From: Actinomycetota bacterium
GTDB lineage: Bacteria > Actinomycetota > Actinomycetes > S36-B12 > UBA5976
Assembly (NCBI GenBank): GCA_947486505.1
Contig: CANKTT010000043.1
Span: forward strand, 1 to 10,707
Direction of reading: 5' to 3'
Length of the DNA stretch: 10,707 nucleotides
In this document: one piece after another, positions 1 to 7,030 of the stretch
Numbering within the stretch: the stretch's first letter is position 1
How the letters are laid out: the number at the start of each line of letters is the position of its first letter
The notes under the pieces: model-generated
Seen by the model: the letters and a program-made list of their open reading frames with translations, nothing else
Databases searched by the model: none
What the model was told of the DNA's origin: nothing
Position numbers and translations under genes: made by a program

Positions 1-209
1 ACCAACCCGGATCACTTGCCAAGCTTTTGGCTTGTGTGGCAGAACTTGGAACCAACATTATTCAAACCTCACACACTCGAATGAATCCAGCTTTAGCAAT
101 TAGCGAAGTCGATGTTGAAGTTGAACTTGAAACCCGTGGCTTTGAGCATCGTGAACTGATCTTGGCTCAGATTGTTGCCAATGGTTTTGAAATTGTGACT
201 TACTACTAG
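1..209 (+). CDS. ilvA: Threonine dehydratase (threonine ammonia-lyase), C-terminal ACT-like domain, 5'-truncated by window edge
   Basis: Only the last 69 or so codons are visible; the frame is open from the left edge to a TAG at 207-209. The peptide begins QPGSLAKLL, continues through AELGTNIIQTSHTR and ends with the LETRG-FEH-R...ANGFEIVTYY pattern. That is the layout of the small ACT-like regulatory domain at the C-terminus of short TdcB/IlvA-type threonine dehydratases, which deaminate threonine to 2-oxobutanoate using PLP. The catalytic PLP domain lies outside the window, so the assignment rests on this domain alone. The xPGSLAxLL start and the closing LETRG segment fit this family better than ACT domains of homoserine dehydrogenase. 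It ends 2 bases before the transporter gene, so the two are probably cotranscribed. An internal TTG at 27 is an ordinary Leu codon, not a start. Confidence 0.82.
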   Translation, partial: QPGSLAKLLACVAELGTNIIQTSHTRMNPALAISEVDVEVELETRGFEHRELILAQIVANGFEIVTYY

Positions 210-211
210 AC

Positions 212-1441
212 ATGCGCAAACTACTCGATCGATACTTTAAAGACCTTCCTGGAGAAGTAGCCGTTTTAACTGCTGTGGCATTTTGTGTTGCACTCGGATT
301 TGGAATCGTTGCACCAATCATTCCGGTGTTTGCTCAGACCTTTGAGGTATCTGCGTTTGCTGCTAGCTCAGTCATTAGTGTCTTTGCTTTAATGCGTTTT
401 ATCAGTGCAGCCCCAAGTGGTTGGTTGGTCAATAAATTTGGCGAGCGTAGCGTCTTGTGGATTGGCCTAAGTATTGTCTCCCTATCCAGTGCGCTCGCGG
501 GATTTTCCCAAACTTTTGAGCAACTAATCTTCCTTCGTGGGCTAGGTGGAACTGGCTCGGCAATGTTTACGGTTTCTTCCATGTCATTACTACTGCGCAC
601 GGTCGATGGAGCACATCTTGGTCGCGCTGCCAGCACCTACCAAGGTGGTTTCCTTTTCGGCGGGCTTGCTGGTCCAGCTGTTGGTGGCCTGGTTGTTGGC
701 TTTAGCATCCGGGCACCGTTCTTCGTGTATGCAGCCACACTCAGTTTGGCAGCCCTAACTGCATACTTCGCTCTTCCTAAAGGTCTGGGTCACCCAACCA
801 AAGACACTTCAGAATCTAAGGAAGTTCAAGAGCCAGCAATGTCACTTCGCGCAGCTCTCAAACTTCGTGCCTACTGGACTGCACTTGTGGTCAATCTTTC
901 AAACGGCATGACTTCCTTTGGACTTAGATCTGCGCTGATTCCACTTTTTGTCGTTTCGGTTCTCCAAAAAAGTCCGGCTACTTCTAGTTACGGATTCTTG
1001 GCAACCAGCGTGGTTCAAGCGTCGCTCTTGCTACCTGCCGGCCGAATGACGGATACCAAGGGTCGCAAGCCTTCGATGATTATTGGGACATTGTTTCTTG
1101 TCATTTCTATGCTGTGTTTAGTGGCAAGCGAAACTTTGCTCGGTTTTTACGGTGCCATGATTGCGATGGGCGTTAGTGCTGCTTTCTTGGGCGGGGCACC
1201 CTCAGCCGTCGTTGGTGATGTGGTTGACGGCCGTAAAGGTGGCCCAGTGGTGGCTACCTACCAAATGATGAGTGATCTTGGAATCATTGTGGGACCGCTG
1301 TTATTTGGATTTCTCGCAGATTCAACAGGTGGTTTTGCTTGGCCGTTTATTGCCAGTCTCATAGTGGCAAGCGCAACCACCATTCTGGTCTTGTTTATGC
1401 CGGAAACTCGCAAGTCGGTTGCTGAAAACTTAACTGCTTAA
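212..1441 (+). CDS. Major facilitator superfamily transporter, 12 TM, DHA/drug-efflux-like
   Basis: The 409-residue protein is almost entirely hydrophobic, with two six-helix halves joined by a charged central loop at about residues 189-215. Loop 2-3 carries a motif A form (SGWLVNKFGERSVLW, residues 69-83), and the second half repeats it as AGRMTDTKGRKPS (276-288). Residues 108-116 (LRGLGGTGS) resemble motif B. Residues 150-159 (GGLAGPAVGG) match the GPxxGG motif C typical of proton-coupled antiporters. The MPETR tail is also common in the family. These place it in the inner membrane as a secondary transporter, most like drug:H+ antiporters; the substrate cannot be read from sequence. The ATG follows the threonine dehydratase stop by 2 bases with no obvious Shine-Dalgarno, suggesting translational coupling. 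Its last 12 bases overlap the 3' end of the convergent msrA. Confidence 0.9.
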   Translation: MRKLLDRYFKDLPGEVAVLTAVAFCVALGFGIVAPIIPVFAQTFEVSAFAASSVISVFALMRFISAAPSGWLVNKFGERSVLWIGLSIVSLSSALAGFSQTFEQLIFLRGLGGTGSAMFTVSSMSLLLRTVDGAHLGRAASTYQGGFLFGGLAGPAVGGLVVGFSIRAPFFVYAATLSLAALTAYFALPKGLGHPTKDTSESKEVQEPAMSLRAALKLRAYWTALVVNLSNGMTSFGLRSALIPLFVVSVLQKSPATSSYGFLATSVVQASLLLPAGRMTDTKGRKPSMIIGTLFLVISMLCLVASETLLGFYGAMIAMGVSAAFLGGAPSAVVGDVVDGRKGGPVVATYQMMSDLGIIVGPLLFGFLADSTGGFAWPFIASLIVASATTILVLFMPETRKSVAENLTA

Positions 1442-2014
1442 CGTTGCAATTTCTGGCAAAAGAATGCCGGTGTGTGCATGGCAATCGTAGCCGTTTGGAT
1501 TCTTCACTAAATACTGTTGGTGGTATTCCTCGGCGTACCAGAATTTAAAGTTAGTGGCTGGCGCAAGTTCTGTTGTGATTGGATCGAATCCTTTTCCTAC
1601 CAACACATCGTTGTAGGCGTTGCGCGATTCAATAACCAATTTTTCTTGTTCGGGAGTTGTCCAATAAACCGCACTTCGGTACTGCGAACCGATGTCATTT
1701 CCTTGGCGATTACCCTGGGTCGGATCGTGATTTTCCCAAAAGCATTTTAATAGATCGTAAATTGAAGTTTGCGATGGGTCGTATGCAACTAAAACTATTT
1801 CGGAGTGACCAGTAGCACCAGTGCAGACCATTGGGTATGTCGGATCACTTGCGGTTCCGCCCATATAGCCAACGGCTGTGGTGACTACGCCAGGAATTTT
1901 CCAGAGCTTCTTTTCGGCCCCCCAAAAGCAACCCATACCGAAATAAATCACTTCGGTATCTTGTGGCCACGGCCCCCGGATATCAGTGTCTAAAATCAAG
2001 TGCATTTCGCTCAT
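1430..2014 (-). CDS. msrA: Peptide-methionine (S)-S-oxide reductase MsrA
   Basis: This 194-residue cytosolic enzyme reduces the S-epimer of methionine sulfoxide in proteins and free methionine, with recycling by thioredoxin. The catalytic signature GCFWG puts the nucleophile at Cys29. It is followed by the family blocks GYMGG (49-53), GHSEIV (69-74), WENHDPTQGNRQGNDIGSQY (93-112) and AEEYHQQYL (161-169). Cys178, in KNPNGYDCHAHTG, is well placed to be the resolving cysteine; Cys64 and Cys91 are extra. No signal peptide is seen and length is normal for the family. The ATG at 2012-2014 has a modest AAGG seven bases upstream. The gene lies downstream of a hairpin terminator, so it probably has its own promoter or depends on readthrough. 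Its stop lies inside the 3' end of the convergent transporter gene. Confidence 0.96.
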   Translation of the reverse strand: MSEMHLILDTDIRGPWPQDTEVIYFGMGCFWGAEKKLWKIPGVVTTAVGYMGGTASDPTYPMVCTGATGHSEIVLVAYDPSQTSIYDLLKCFWENHDPTQGNRQGNDIGSQYRSAVYWTTPEQEKLVIESRNAYNDVLVGKGFDPITTELAPATNFKFWYAEEYHQQYLVKNPNGYDCHAHTGILLPEIATLSS

Positions 2015-2021
2015 GTCTCTA

Positions 2022-2058
2022 CCTTGCCAAGGAATTGGAGTTTTTGCACATGCAAAAA
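2022..2058 (-). promoter_or_regulatory. msrA leader with two palindromes
   Basis: The 40-bp gap between the terminator stem and the msrA start holds two inverted repeats. TTTTTGCA-CA-TGCAAAAA spans 2041-2058 with two perfect 8-base arms and a 2-base centre. CCTTG-C-CAAGG spans 2022-2032 and includes the AAGG that would serve as ribosome binding site. The first looks like a dimeric regulator's operator or an alternative RNA hairpin, because it shares its A/T run with the terminator tail. No convincing -35/-10 pair was found here. Function is inferred from symmetry only. Confidence 0.4.
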
Positions 2059-2083
2059 GGGGCTGGCATGGCCAACCCCTTTT
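2054..2083 (-). terminator. Rho-independent terminator of the Bax1-I gene
   Basis: On the minus-strand RNA the arms AAAAGGGGUUGGC and GCCAGCCCCUUUU form a 13-bp stem with a CAU loop, one pair being G-U. The hairpin is followed by one more U, making a run of five U. It starts 15 bases after the TAA of the upstream gene. Read on the plus strand the wobble becomes a C-A mismatch, so the minus strand is the better direction. Confidence 0.85.
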
Positions 2084-2098
2084 GTTTGCTTAGATTTG

Positions 2099-2860
2099 TT
2101 ACTCGTCGCCGGAGAAAATCGCGATCAGGCGAAGTAGTTCGGTGTAAAGCCAAACTAATGTGATCGCCAATCCAAATGCCATGCGCCAGGCTTCTTTCTC
2201 AGGAGCACCTGCAGCGATTGACTGCGTGATCATTTCGAAGTCCATAACTAGCGAAAATGACGCAAGTGCAACGCCAGCGACACAAAGTAGAAGGCCTAGA
2301 TTGCCAGCGCCGTAAAAGCCCCAGCCATCGCCAACACCAAAGAAGCTAGAGATCAAGGATGCAACTGCAATAACCAAGTAGGAAACCATGGCAACCATGA
2401 ATACCTTCTTGAACTTGCCATTTACCTTGATGATTTGAGATTTGTATAAGAACAACATGGTTCCAAATGCAATCAGGGTTCCCATGACTGCCTGTGAAAC
2501 AAGATTCGGCGCGGTCTCGGCATAGATAGTTGCATACATCTTGCTCAAGCCACCAAGGAATACACCTTCAGCAGCCCCGTAAGCCAAAACTAAGGCTGGG
2601 CTAACTTGCTTCTTGAAAATGTTCGCAAAGGCTAGACCTAGCCCAACGATCATTGCTACGAAAGTTAGACCTGGCATCGACCAGCCGACAAATGCGCCAG
2701 CAAGTAACAGCGCAAACAACATGCCGGTTTTTACGATTACATCATCCATCGTCAATCGAGCACCTGAGTACTCTGGCTGACCTAGTACGCCCTGTTCGAC
2801 TGTTTCGCCGCCAAAGCTCTCGCCAGTTGCGCGAATCAGGACTGGATTACGACTTGCCAT
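2099..2860 (-). CDS. Bax inhibitor-1/YccA-family integral membrane protein
   Basis: The 253-residue protein has a polar N-terminus (about 1-40) followed by about seven hydrophobic helices near residues 41-61, 64-81, 88-107, 122-140, 153-173, 182-203 and 226-249. Arrangement and length fit the bacterial branch of the Bax inhibitor-1 (TMBIM/UPF0005) superfamily. Studied members include pH-sensitive Ca2+ leak channels such as B. subtilis YetJ. Acidic residues within the last helices (MDFEM at 206-210, LYTELLR at 238-244) may correspond to the family's buried acidic pair; this is inference. The start chosen is the ATG at 2858-2860 because GGGAGGAA lies eight bases upstream. An in-frame ATG 12 codons earlier lacks such a site. 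The gene is transcribed alone and ends at a strong terminator. The physiological role in actinobacteria is unknown. Confidence 0.88.
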   Translation of the reverse strand: MASRNPVLIRATGESFGGETVEQGVLGQPEYSGARLTMDDVIVKTGMLFALLLAGAFVGWSMPGLTFVAMIVGLGLAFANIFKKQVSPALVLAYGAAEGVFLGGLSKMYATIYAETAPNLVSQAVMGTLIAFGTMLFLYKSQIIKVNGKFKKVFMVAMVSYLVIAVASLISSFFGVGDGWGFYGAGNLGLLLCVAGVALASFSLVMDFEMITQSIAAGAPEKEAWRMAFGLAITLVWLYTELLRLIAIFSGDE

Positions 2861-2866
2861 GATTAT

Positions 2867-2874
2867 TTCCTCCC
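2867..2874 (-). promoter_or_regulatory. Strong Shine-Dalgarno of the Bax1-I gene
   Basis: The minus strand reads GGGAGGAA, then eight bases, then ATG. This decides the start at MASRNPV over the upstream METIVV option. Confidence 0.85.
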
Positions 2875-2877
2875 GTG

Positions 2878-2921
2878 GGACGACTATCGTCTCCATCTGC
2901 TTAACTTCTACCCTGAATATA
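2878..2921 (-). promoter_or_regulatory. Candidate promoter -10 and 5' UTR hairpin of the Bax1-I gene
   Basis: TATATT on the minus strand (2916-2921) is a good -10 hexamer about 55 bases before the ATG. The only sequence at -35 spacing is a poor match (GGTCAT around 2939-2944). Between the -10 and the Shine-Dalgarno, GACGA-TAG-TCGTC (2879-2891) is a 5-bp inverted repeat just upstream of the ribosome binding site. It could be an operator or a small mRNA hairpin. Both assignments are weak. Confidence 0.3.
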
Positions 2922-2983
2922 ACCCGTTAAACCAAGAAATGACCCGCTGAGGCTCAAGAGCTTTCGCTTATATTCCTTGAATT

Positions 2984-3061
2984 TGGTACCCCTGGTCGGA
3001 CTTGAACCGACACTGGCACGATTTTAAGTCGTGTGCCTCTAACCGATTGGGCTACAGGGGC
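2984..3061 (-). tRNA. tRNA-Leu, anticodon UAA, with encoded CCA
   Basis: The minus strand folds into a full cloverleaf of 78 bases including CCA. The acceptor arm is GCCCCTG with CAGGGGT (one G-U pair), the anticodon stem CACGA with TCGTG, and the T arm GTCGG-TTCAAGT-CCGAC. The seven-base anticodon loop CTTAAAA gives anticodon TAA at 3024-3026, reading UUA and by wobble UUG. A73 and an A at position 14 fit leucine identity. The variable region is only five bases (CCAGT), whereas most bacterial tRNA-Leu are class II with a long variable arm. It lies 46 bases after the ppx stop and is probably processed from that transcript or has a promoter inside the gap; no clear promoter was seen. Confidence 0.93.
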
Positions 3062-3107
3062 GTGGTGTTTTCCACCGACTAATCCTGACAGGTTATGCCA
3101 GAACTTC

Positions 3108-4040
3108 CTAACTGGGGTTAGAAACCAATGCTCGGGCGATTCCATCCAAGATGTCACGTTCCGAGACCATCACATCGGTAAGTCCTGTTCTCGCCATGAT
3201 TCGATCAAGTACCAATGCACCCGAGCCAATCACGTCAATTCGACCTTCATGCATAGGTCCTAGCGTTGAGCGCTGAGCCCGCGTCATGCTCAATAGTTCT
3301 TGAGTTACGCGATGTACTTTCTCGGCTGAAATTCGACTGCCATGAATTGCGTCTGAGTTGTATTCAGTGAGTCCTAGTGCCAGCGCCGCAACAGTGGTTA
3401 CCGAACCAGCTAGGCCAATAAGGCTCTTGGCTTCTGCGATGGGCACTGCAAAATATGCTCGGTCAATTGCAGCATCAATGTCTGCAGTTGCTGCAGCAAT
3501 TTGGTCAGCGGTTGGTGGATCACTAACCAAATGTCGTTCCGTCATTCGCACGCATCCCACGTTTGTGCTAATCGCTGCTGTCGGTTTGGTTGTGCCTAGA
3601 ACAAACTCGGTCGAGCCACCACCAATGTCGACCACCAAGTAAGGCGGAGTTGGCACTGGTTCGAAATTCAGTAAATCAGCAGTTGCACCGAGGAATGAAA
3701 GTGCAGCTTCTTCGTCACCGCTGATTATGTCTGGTTCAATTCCAAGTCGAGCCACGATGCCATCAACAAACTCGCCTCGATTTGAAACATCTCGACTTGC
3801 ACTGGTTGCAACAAATCGAACCCTCTCGGGTTTATGTGTTTGGATCAATTCGGTGTACGTGTCAATGGCAGCAAAAGTTCGAGCTAAAGCCGCTTGGGAG
3901 AATTCACCTGTCTTGTCCACGCCTTCTCCCAGCCGAACAATGACCATTGTTCGCACAATGTCGGTAAGTTTTTCGTCTTCGACATCAGCGATCAAGAGTC
4001 GAATCGAATTTGTGCCGCAATCAATTGCTGCCACTCTCAA
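3108..4040 (-). CDS. ppx: Exopolyphosphatase / pppGpp phosphohydrolase, Ppx/GppA family, short form
   Basis: The 310-residue protein belongs to the ASKHA phosphotransferase fold and would hydrolyse polyphosphate and/or pppGpp. Visible motifs in order are AAIDCGTNSIRLL (4-16, phosphate-1 loop), ATSASRD (78-84), SGDEEA (107-112, with the catalytic acid region), VVDIGGGSTEF (136-146, phosphate-2 loop), GLAGSVTT (209-216) and HEGRIDVIGSGA (264-275). The C-terminal HD and later domains of E. coli Ppx/GppA are absent, as in the short mycobacterial forms. The start chosen is TTG at 4038-4040, giving MRVAAIDCGTN, because GGAGGTGA sits eight bases upstream at the correct spacing. The open frame extends 22 codons further without such a site. 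The start overlaps the end of the DUF501 gene by 20 bases, pointing to coupled translation. Substrate preference cannot be told from sequence. Confidence 0.93.
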   Translation of the reverse strand: MRVAAIDCGTNSIRLLIADVEDEKLTDIVRTMVIVRLGEGVDKTGEFSQAALARTFAAIDTYTELIQTHKPERVRFVATSASRDVSNRGEFVDGIVARLGIEPDIISGDEEAALSFLGATADLLNFEPVPTPPYLVVDIGGGSTEFVLGTTKPTAAISTNVGCVRMTERHLVSDPPTADQIAAATADIDAAIDRAYFAVPIAEAKSLIGLAGSVTTVAALALGLTEYNSDAIHGSRISAEKVHRVTQELLSMTRAQRSTLGPMHEGRIDVIGSGALVLDRIMARTGLTDVMVSERDILDGIARALVSNPS

Positions 4041-4527
4041 GATCTTCACCTCCACATGGTCCAGTCTGTCCCCAGTCTTTGAGCATAGCGAGTGCAATAT
4101 CTCCAAGGGGGTTTACTCCTGGACCAGCAGCAAGTGAATGGCCGATCAAAACGTGAAGGCACTTAACGCGCGTCGGCATTCCACCTGCGCTTACTCCTGC
4201 AATTTCTTCCACATGTTCAATCGCTTCTCGTTGCGCCAAATAAACTTCGTGCGCAGTTTCGTAACGTGCAGCGAGTTCTGGATCTTCCGCAATTGCATTC
4301 GCCAACTCTTTCATCACACCGTTTGCCTCTAACGTTCCGATCGCTCCGGTCGCTTTTGGGCACGTCATGTAATAAAGGGTTGGAAATGGTGTGCCATCAT
4401 CCAAACGCGGTGAAGTTTTTAGCACATCTGGTTGCCCACATGAGCAGCGATGCGCGACTTCAATCACGCTTCTGGGGTCACGGCCAAGTTGAGCACGGAC
4501 TGCTGCAAAGTCTTCTGGAGTAAGCAT
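4021..4527 (-). CDS. DUF501 family protein, function unknown
   Basis: The 168-residue soluble protein matches the DUF501 family, which is almost always beside ftsB/divIC and ppx in actinobacteria (mycobacterial Rv1025 is of this type). Recognisable blocks are LGRDPRSVIEVAHRCSCG (14-31), TSPRLDDGTPFPTLYYMTCP (38-57) and MPTRVKCLHVLIGHSLAAGPG (117-137). Cysteines at 28, 30, 56, 123 and 158 and histidines at 26, 125 and 130 could form a metal site, which is inference. The ATG is four bases after the ftsB stop with no strong ribosome binding site. The last 20 bases overlap ppx and contain the ppx Shine-Dalgarno. No biochemical role is established; the fixed position next to ppx suggests a related or coordinated task. 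Confidence 0.9.
   Translation of the reverse strand: MLTPEDFAAVRAQLGRDPRSVIEVAHRCSCGQPDVLKTSPRLDDGTPFPTLYYMTCPKATGAIGTLEANGVMKELANAIAEDPELAARYETAHEVYLAQREAIEHVEEIAGVSAGGMPTRVKCLHVLIGHSLAAGPGVNPLGDIALAMLKDWGQTGPCGGEDLESGSN
4046..4053 (-). promoter_or_regulatory. Shine-Dalgarno deciding the TTG start of ppx
   Basis: The minus strand reads GGAGGTGA here, inside the DUF501 coding sequence. GGAGG lies eight bases before TTG (4038-4040). The GTG within the motif itself is too close to serve as the start. Confidence 0.8.
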
Positions 4528-4531
4528 CGTG

Positions 4532-4975
4532 TTACTGAGGTAAGTCGTCGGATTGCACGACTAACGGATCATTAGCTGGTGGCGGATTGTCCGCAAGTTT
4601 GGTACTGCTCCAAAGTTTGGTGTACCAGGCTGAGTCATCGTTTGGAACTAGTGCGCCGGGTACGCCAGTGATCGCAGTGTTTGTCTCTTCATCAAGTACT
4701 ACGAACCCAATTTCACCCGGAAACACATAGTTCAGTCGCTCCCGCGCAAGAGCTTGCAAGTAAGCCGGATCTGCGAGTCTTGCTCGACGATCCGTTAAAT
4801 CATCGATCTTTTCTTGCTGGGACACTACTTGTTGTTCCAAATCTTTGATCTCGCGACGCTCTTGAATCAAAGCACGAAGTGGTACCGCCAAGGTGAGCAT
4901 GATAAAAACGCCCGCAAGAATCATTGCAATTGCGCGCGCATTTATTCTGGGAGTGATCCTTGGAGAAGATGCCAC
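4532..4975 (-). CDS. ftsB: Septum formation initiator, FtsB/DivIC family
   Basis: This is a 147-residue bitopic membrane protein of the divisome. A short basic cytoplasmic N-terminus is followed by one membrane helix (about 14-36), then a charged heptad-like coiled coil (ERREIKDLEQQVVSQQEKID, 39-58, extending to about 68). The family hallmark YLQALARERLNYVFPGEIGFVVL follows at 72-94. A roughly 50-residue Pro/Asp-rich tail follows. FtsB/DivIC partners FtsL and FtsQ/DivIB at the outer face of the septal membrane and helps activate septal peptidoglycan synthesis. The GTG start at 4973-4975 is 18 bases after the eno stop, with no clear Shine-Dalgarno. Placement between eno and DUF501 is the usual actinobacterial arrangement. 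Whether it is called FtsB or DivIC is naming only. Confidence 0.92.
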   Translation of the reverse strand: MASSPRITPRINARAIAMILAGVFIMLTLAVPLRALIQERREIKDLEQQVVSQQEKIDDLTDRRARLADPAYLQALARERLNYVFPGEIGFVVLDEETNTAITGVPGALVPNDDSAWYTKLWSSTKLADNPPPANDPLVVQSDDLPQ

Positions 4976-4993
4976 GATTTAATTGTGCCGTGC

Positions 4994-6369
<1,376 letters not shown>

Positions 6370-7023
6370 TTAAAGGCCTTCAGATTCCCGGACTCTGACG
6401 CGATATCTCATCATTTCTGCCCGCAATACAGATTCAGACTCAATGTCTACCTCACGAGCAAGTTCAACAGTTGCAATCAACAAGGCAGCAACGCTCTCTT
6501 GATTAACTTCCCCAATTATGTTTCGTAACTCTTCTTTAATTTGGGGCGCTCCCGCAGTGATTCCACTTTTTCGCGCCCGATAAATCAGTTGAGTCGCCAG
6601 CTGTAACGCTGGCATCGCCTGGGGCACTCCATCTGTTACAGATTCTCGTTGTTTTTCTTCTTGTTTGACTTTGGCCCAATTTGCTTCAAGTTCTTCACTT
6701 GAAGTAACAACCAGGTCAGTAAAAACATGTGGGTGACGTCGAACTAACTTGTCAACAACTCCTTGCGCTACTGCATCGAGTGAAAATGTAGCATCCGATT
6801 CTTGGGCGATACGGGCATGAAACACAACTTGTAAAAGTAGGTCGCCAAGTTCTTCGCGGAGTGAGCCTAGATCACCTTGGTCCATAGCCTCTAGCGCTTC
6901 ATAGGTTTCTTCCAATAGGTACCTAGCTAAACTCGCATGTGTTTGCTCGGCATCCCAAGGACAGCCACCGGGACTTCTTAACTGGTCAATCACTTGTACT
7001 AACTGATCAACCGATGAATTCAT
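6370..7023 (-). CDS. mazG: Nucleoside triphosphate pyrophosphohydrolase MazG
   Basis: The 217-residue all-alpha NTP-PPase hydrolyses (d)NTPs to NMP and pyrophosphate and is thought to clean aberrant nucleotides or lower alarmone levels. The first MazG domain carries the entry signature GGCPWDAEQTHASL (19-32). The metal-binding set EETYE (38-42) with EELGD (57-61) is intact, and RRHPHVF is at 95-101. The second half (about 139-217) keeps the helical outline of the second MazG repeat (EELRNIIGEV, LLIATVELARE, MRYRVRV). Its acidic metal-binding pattern is broken, however, with ExxA at 177-180 where ExxD is expected. The protein is thus one active site plus a degenerate repeat, shorter than the 263-residue E. 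coli protein. The ATG is seven bases after the lipoprotein stop, with no clear Shine-Dalgarno. Confidence 0.95.
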   Translation of the reverse strand: MNSSVDQLVQVIDQLRSPGGCPWDAEQTHASLARYLLEETYEALEAMDQGDLGSLREELGDLLLQVVFHARIAQESDATFSLDAVAQGVVDKLVRRHPHVFTDLVVTSSEELEANWAKVKQEEKQRESVTDGVPQAMPALQLATQLIYRARKSGITAGAPQIKEELRNIIGEVNQESVAALLIATVELAREVDIESESVLRAEMMRYRVRVRESEGL

Positions 7024-7030
7024 AATTGGC

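Noticed and set aside
2861..2896. 12-codon N-terminal extension of the Bax1-I protein (METIVVPREEII)
   Set aside because: The internal ATG at 2858-2860 has a textbook Shine-Dalgarno at the right distance. The extension would cover that site and a likely 5' UTR hairpin.
2945..2970. Possible terminator after the tRNA (GCTC-TT-GAGC)
   Set aside because: The stem is only 4 bp with a 2-base loop and no U-run follows, so it is not supportable as a terminator.
2954..3157. 67-codon minus-strand open frame across the tRNA
   Set aside because: It is a chance frame through the tRNA-Leu gene and its flanks.
4041..4106. 22-codon longer N-terminus for ppx starting at an upstream ATG
   Set aside because: Family proteins begin right at the IDCGTNS strand, and GGAGGTGA is spaced for the TTG at 4038-4040.
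3727..4137. 136-codon plus-strand open frame
   Set aside because: It lies antisense to ppx and the DUF501 end, with low-complexity Ser/Thr-rich translation and no recognisable domain.
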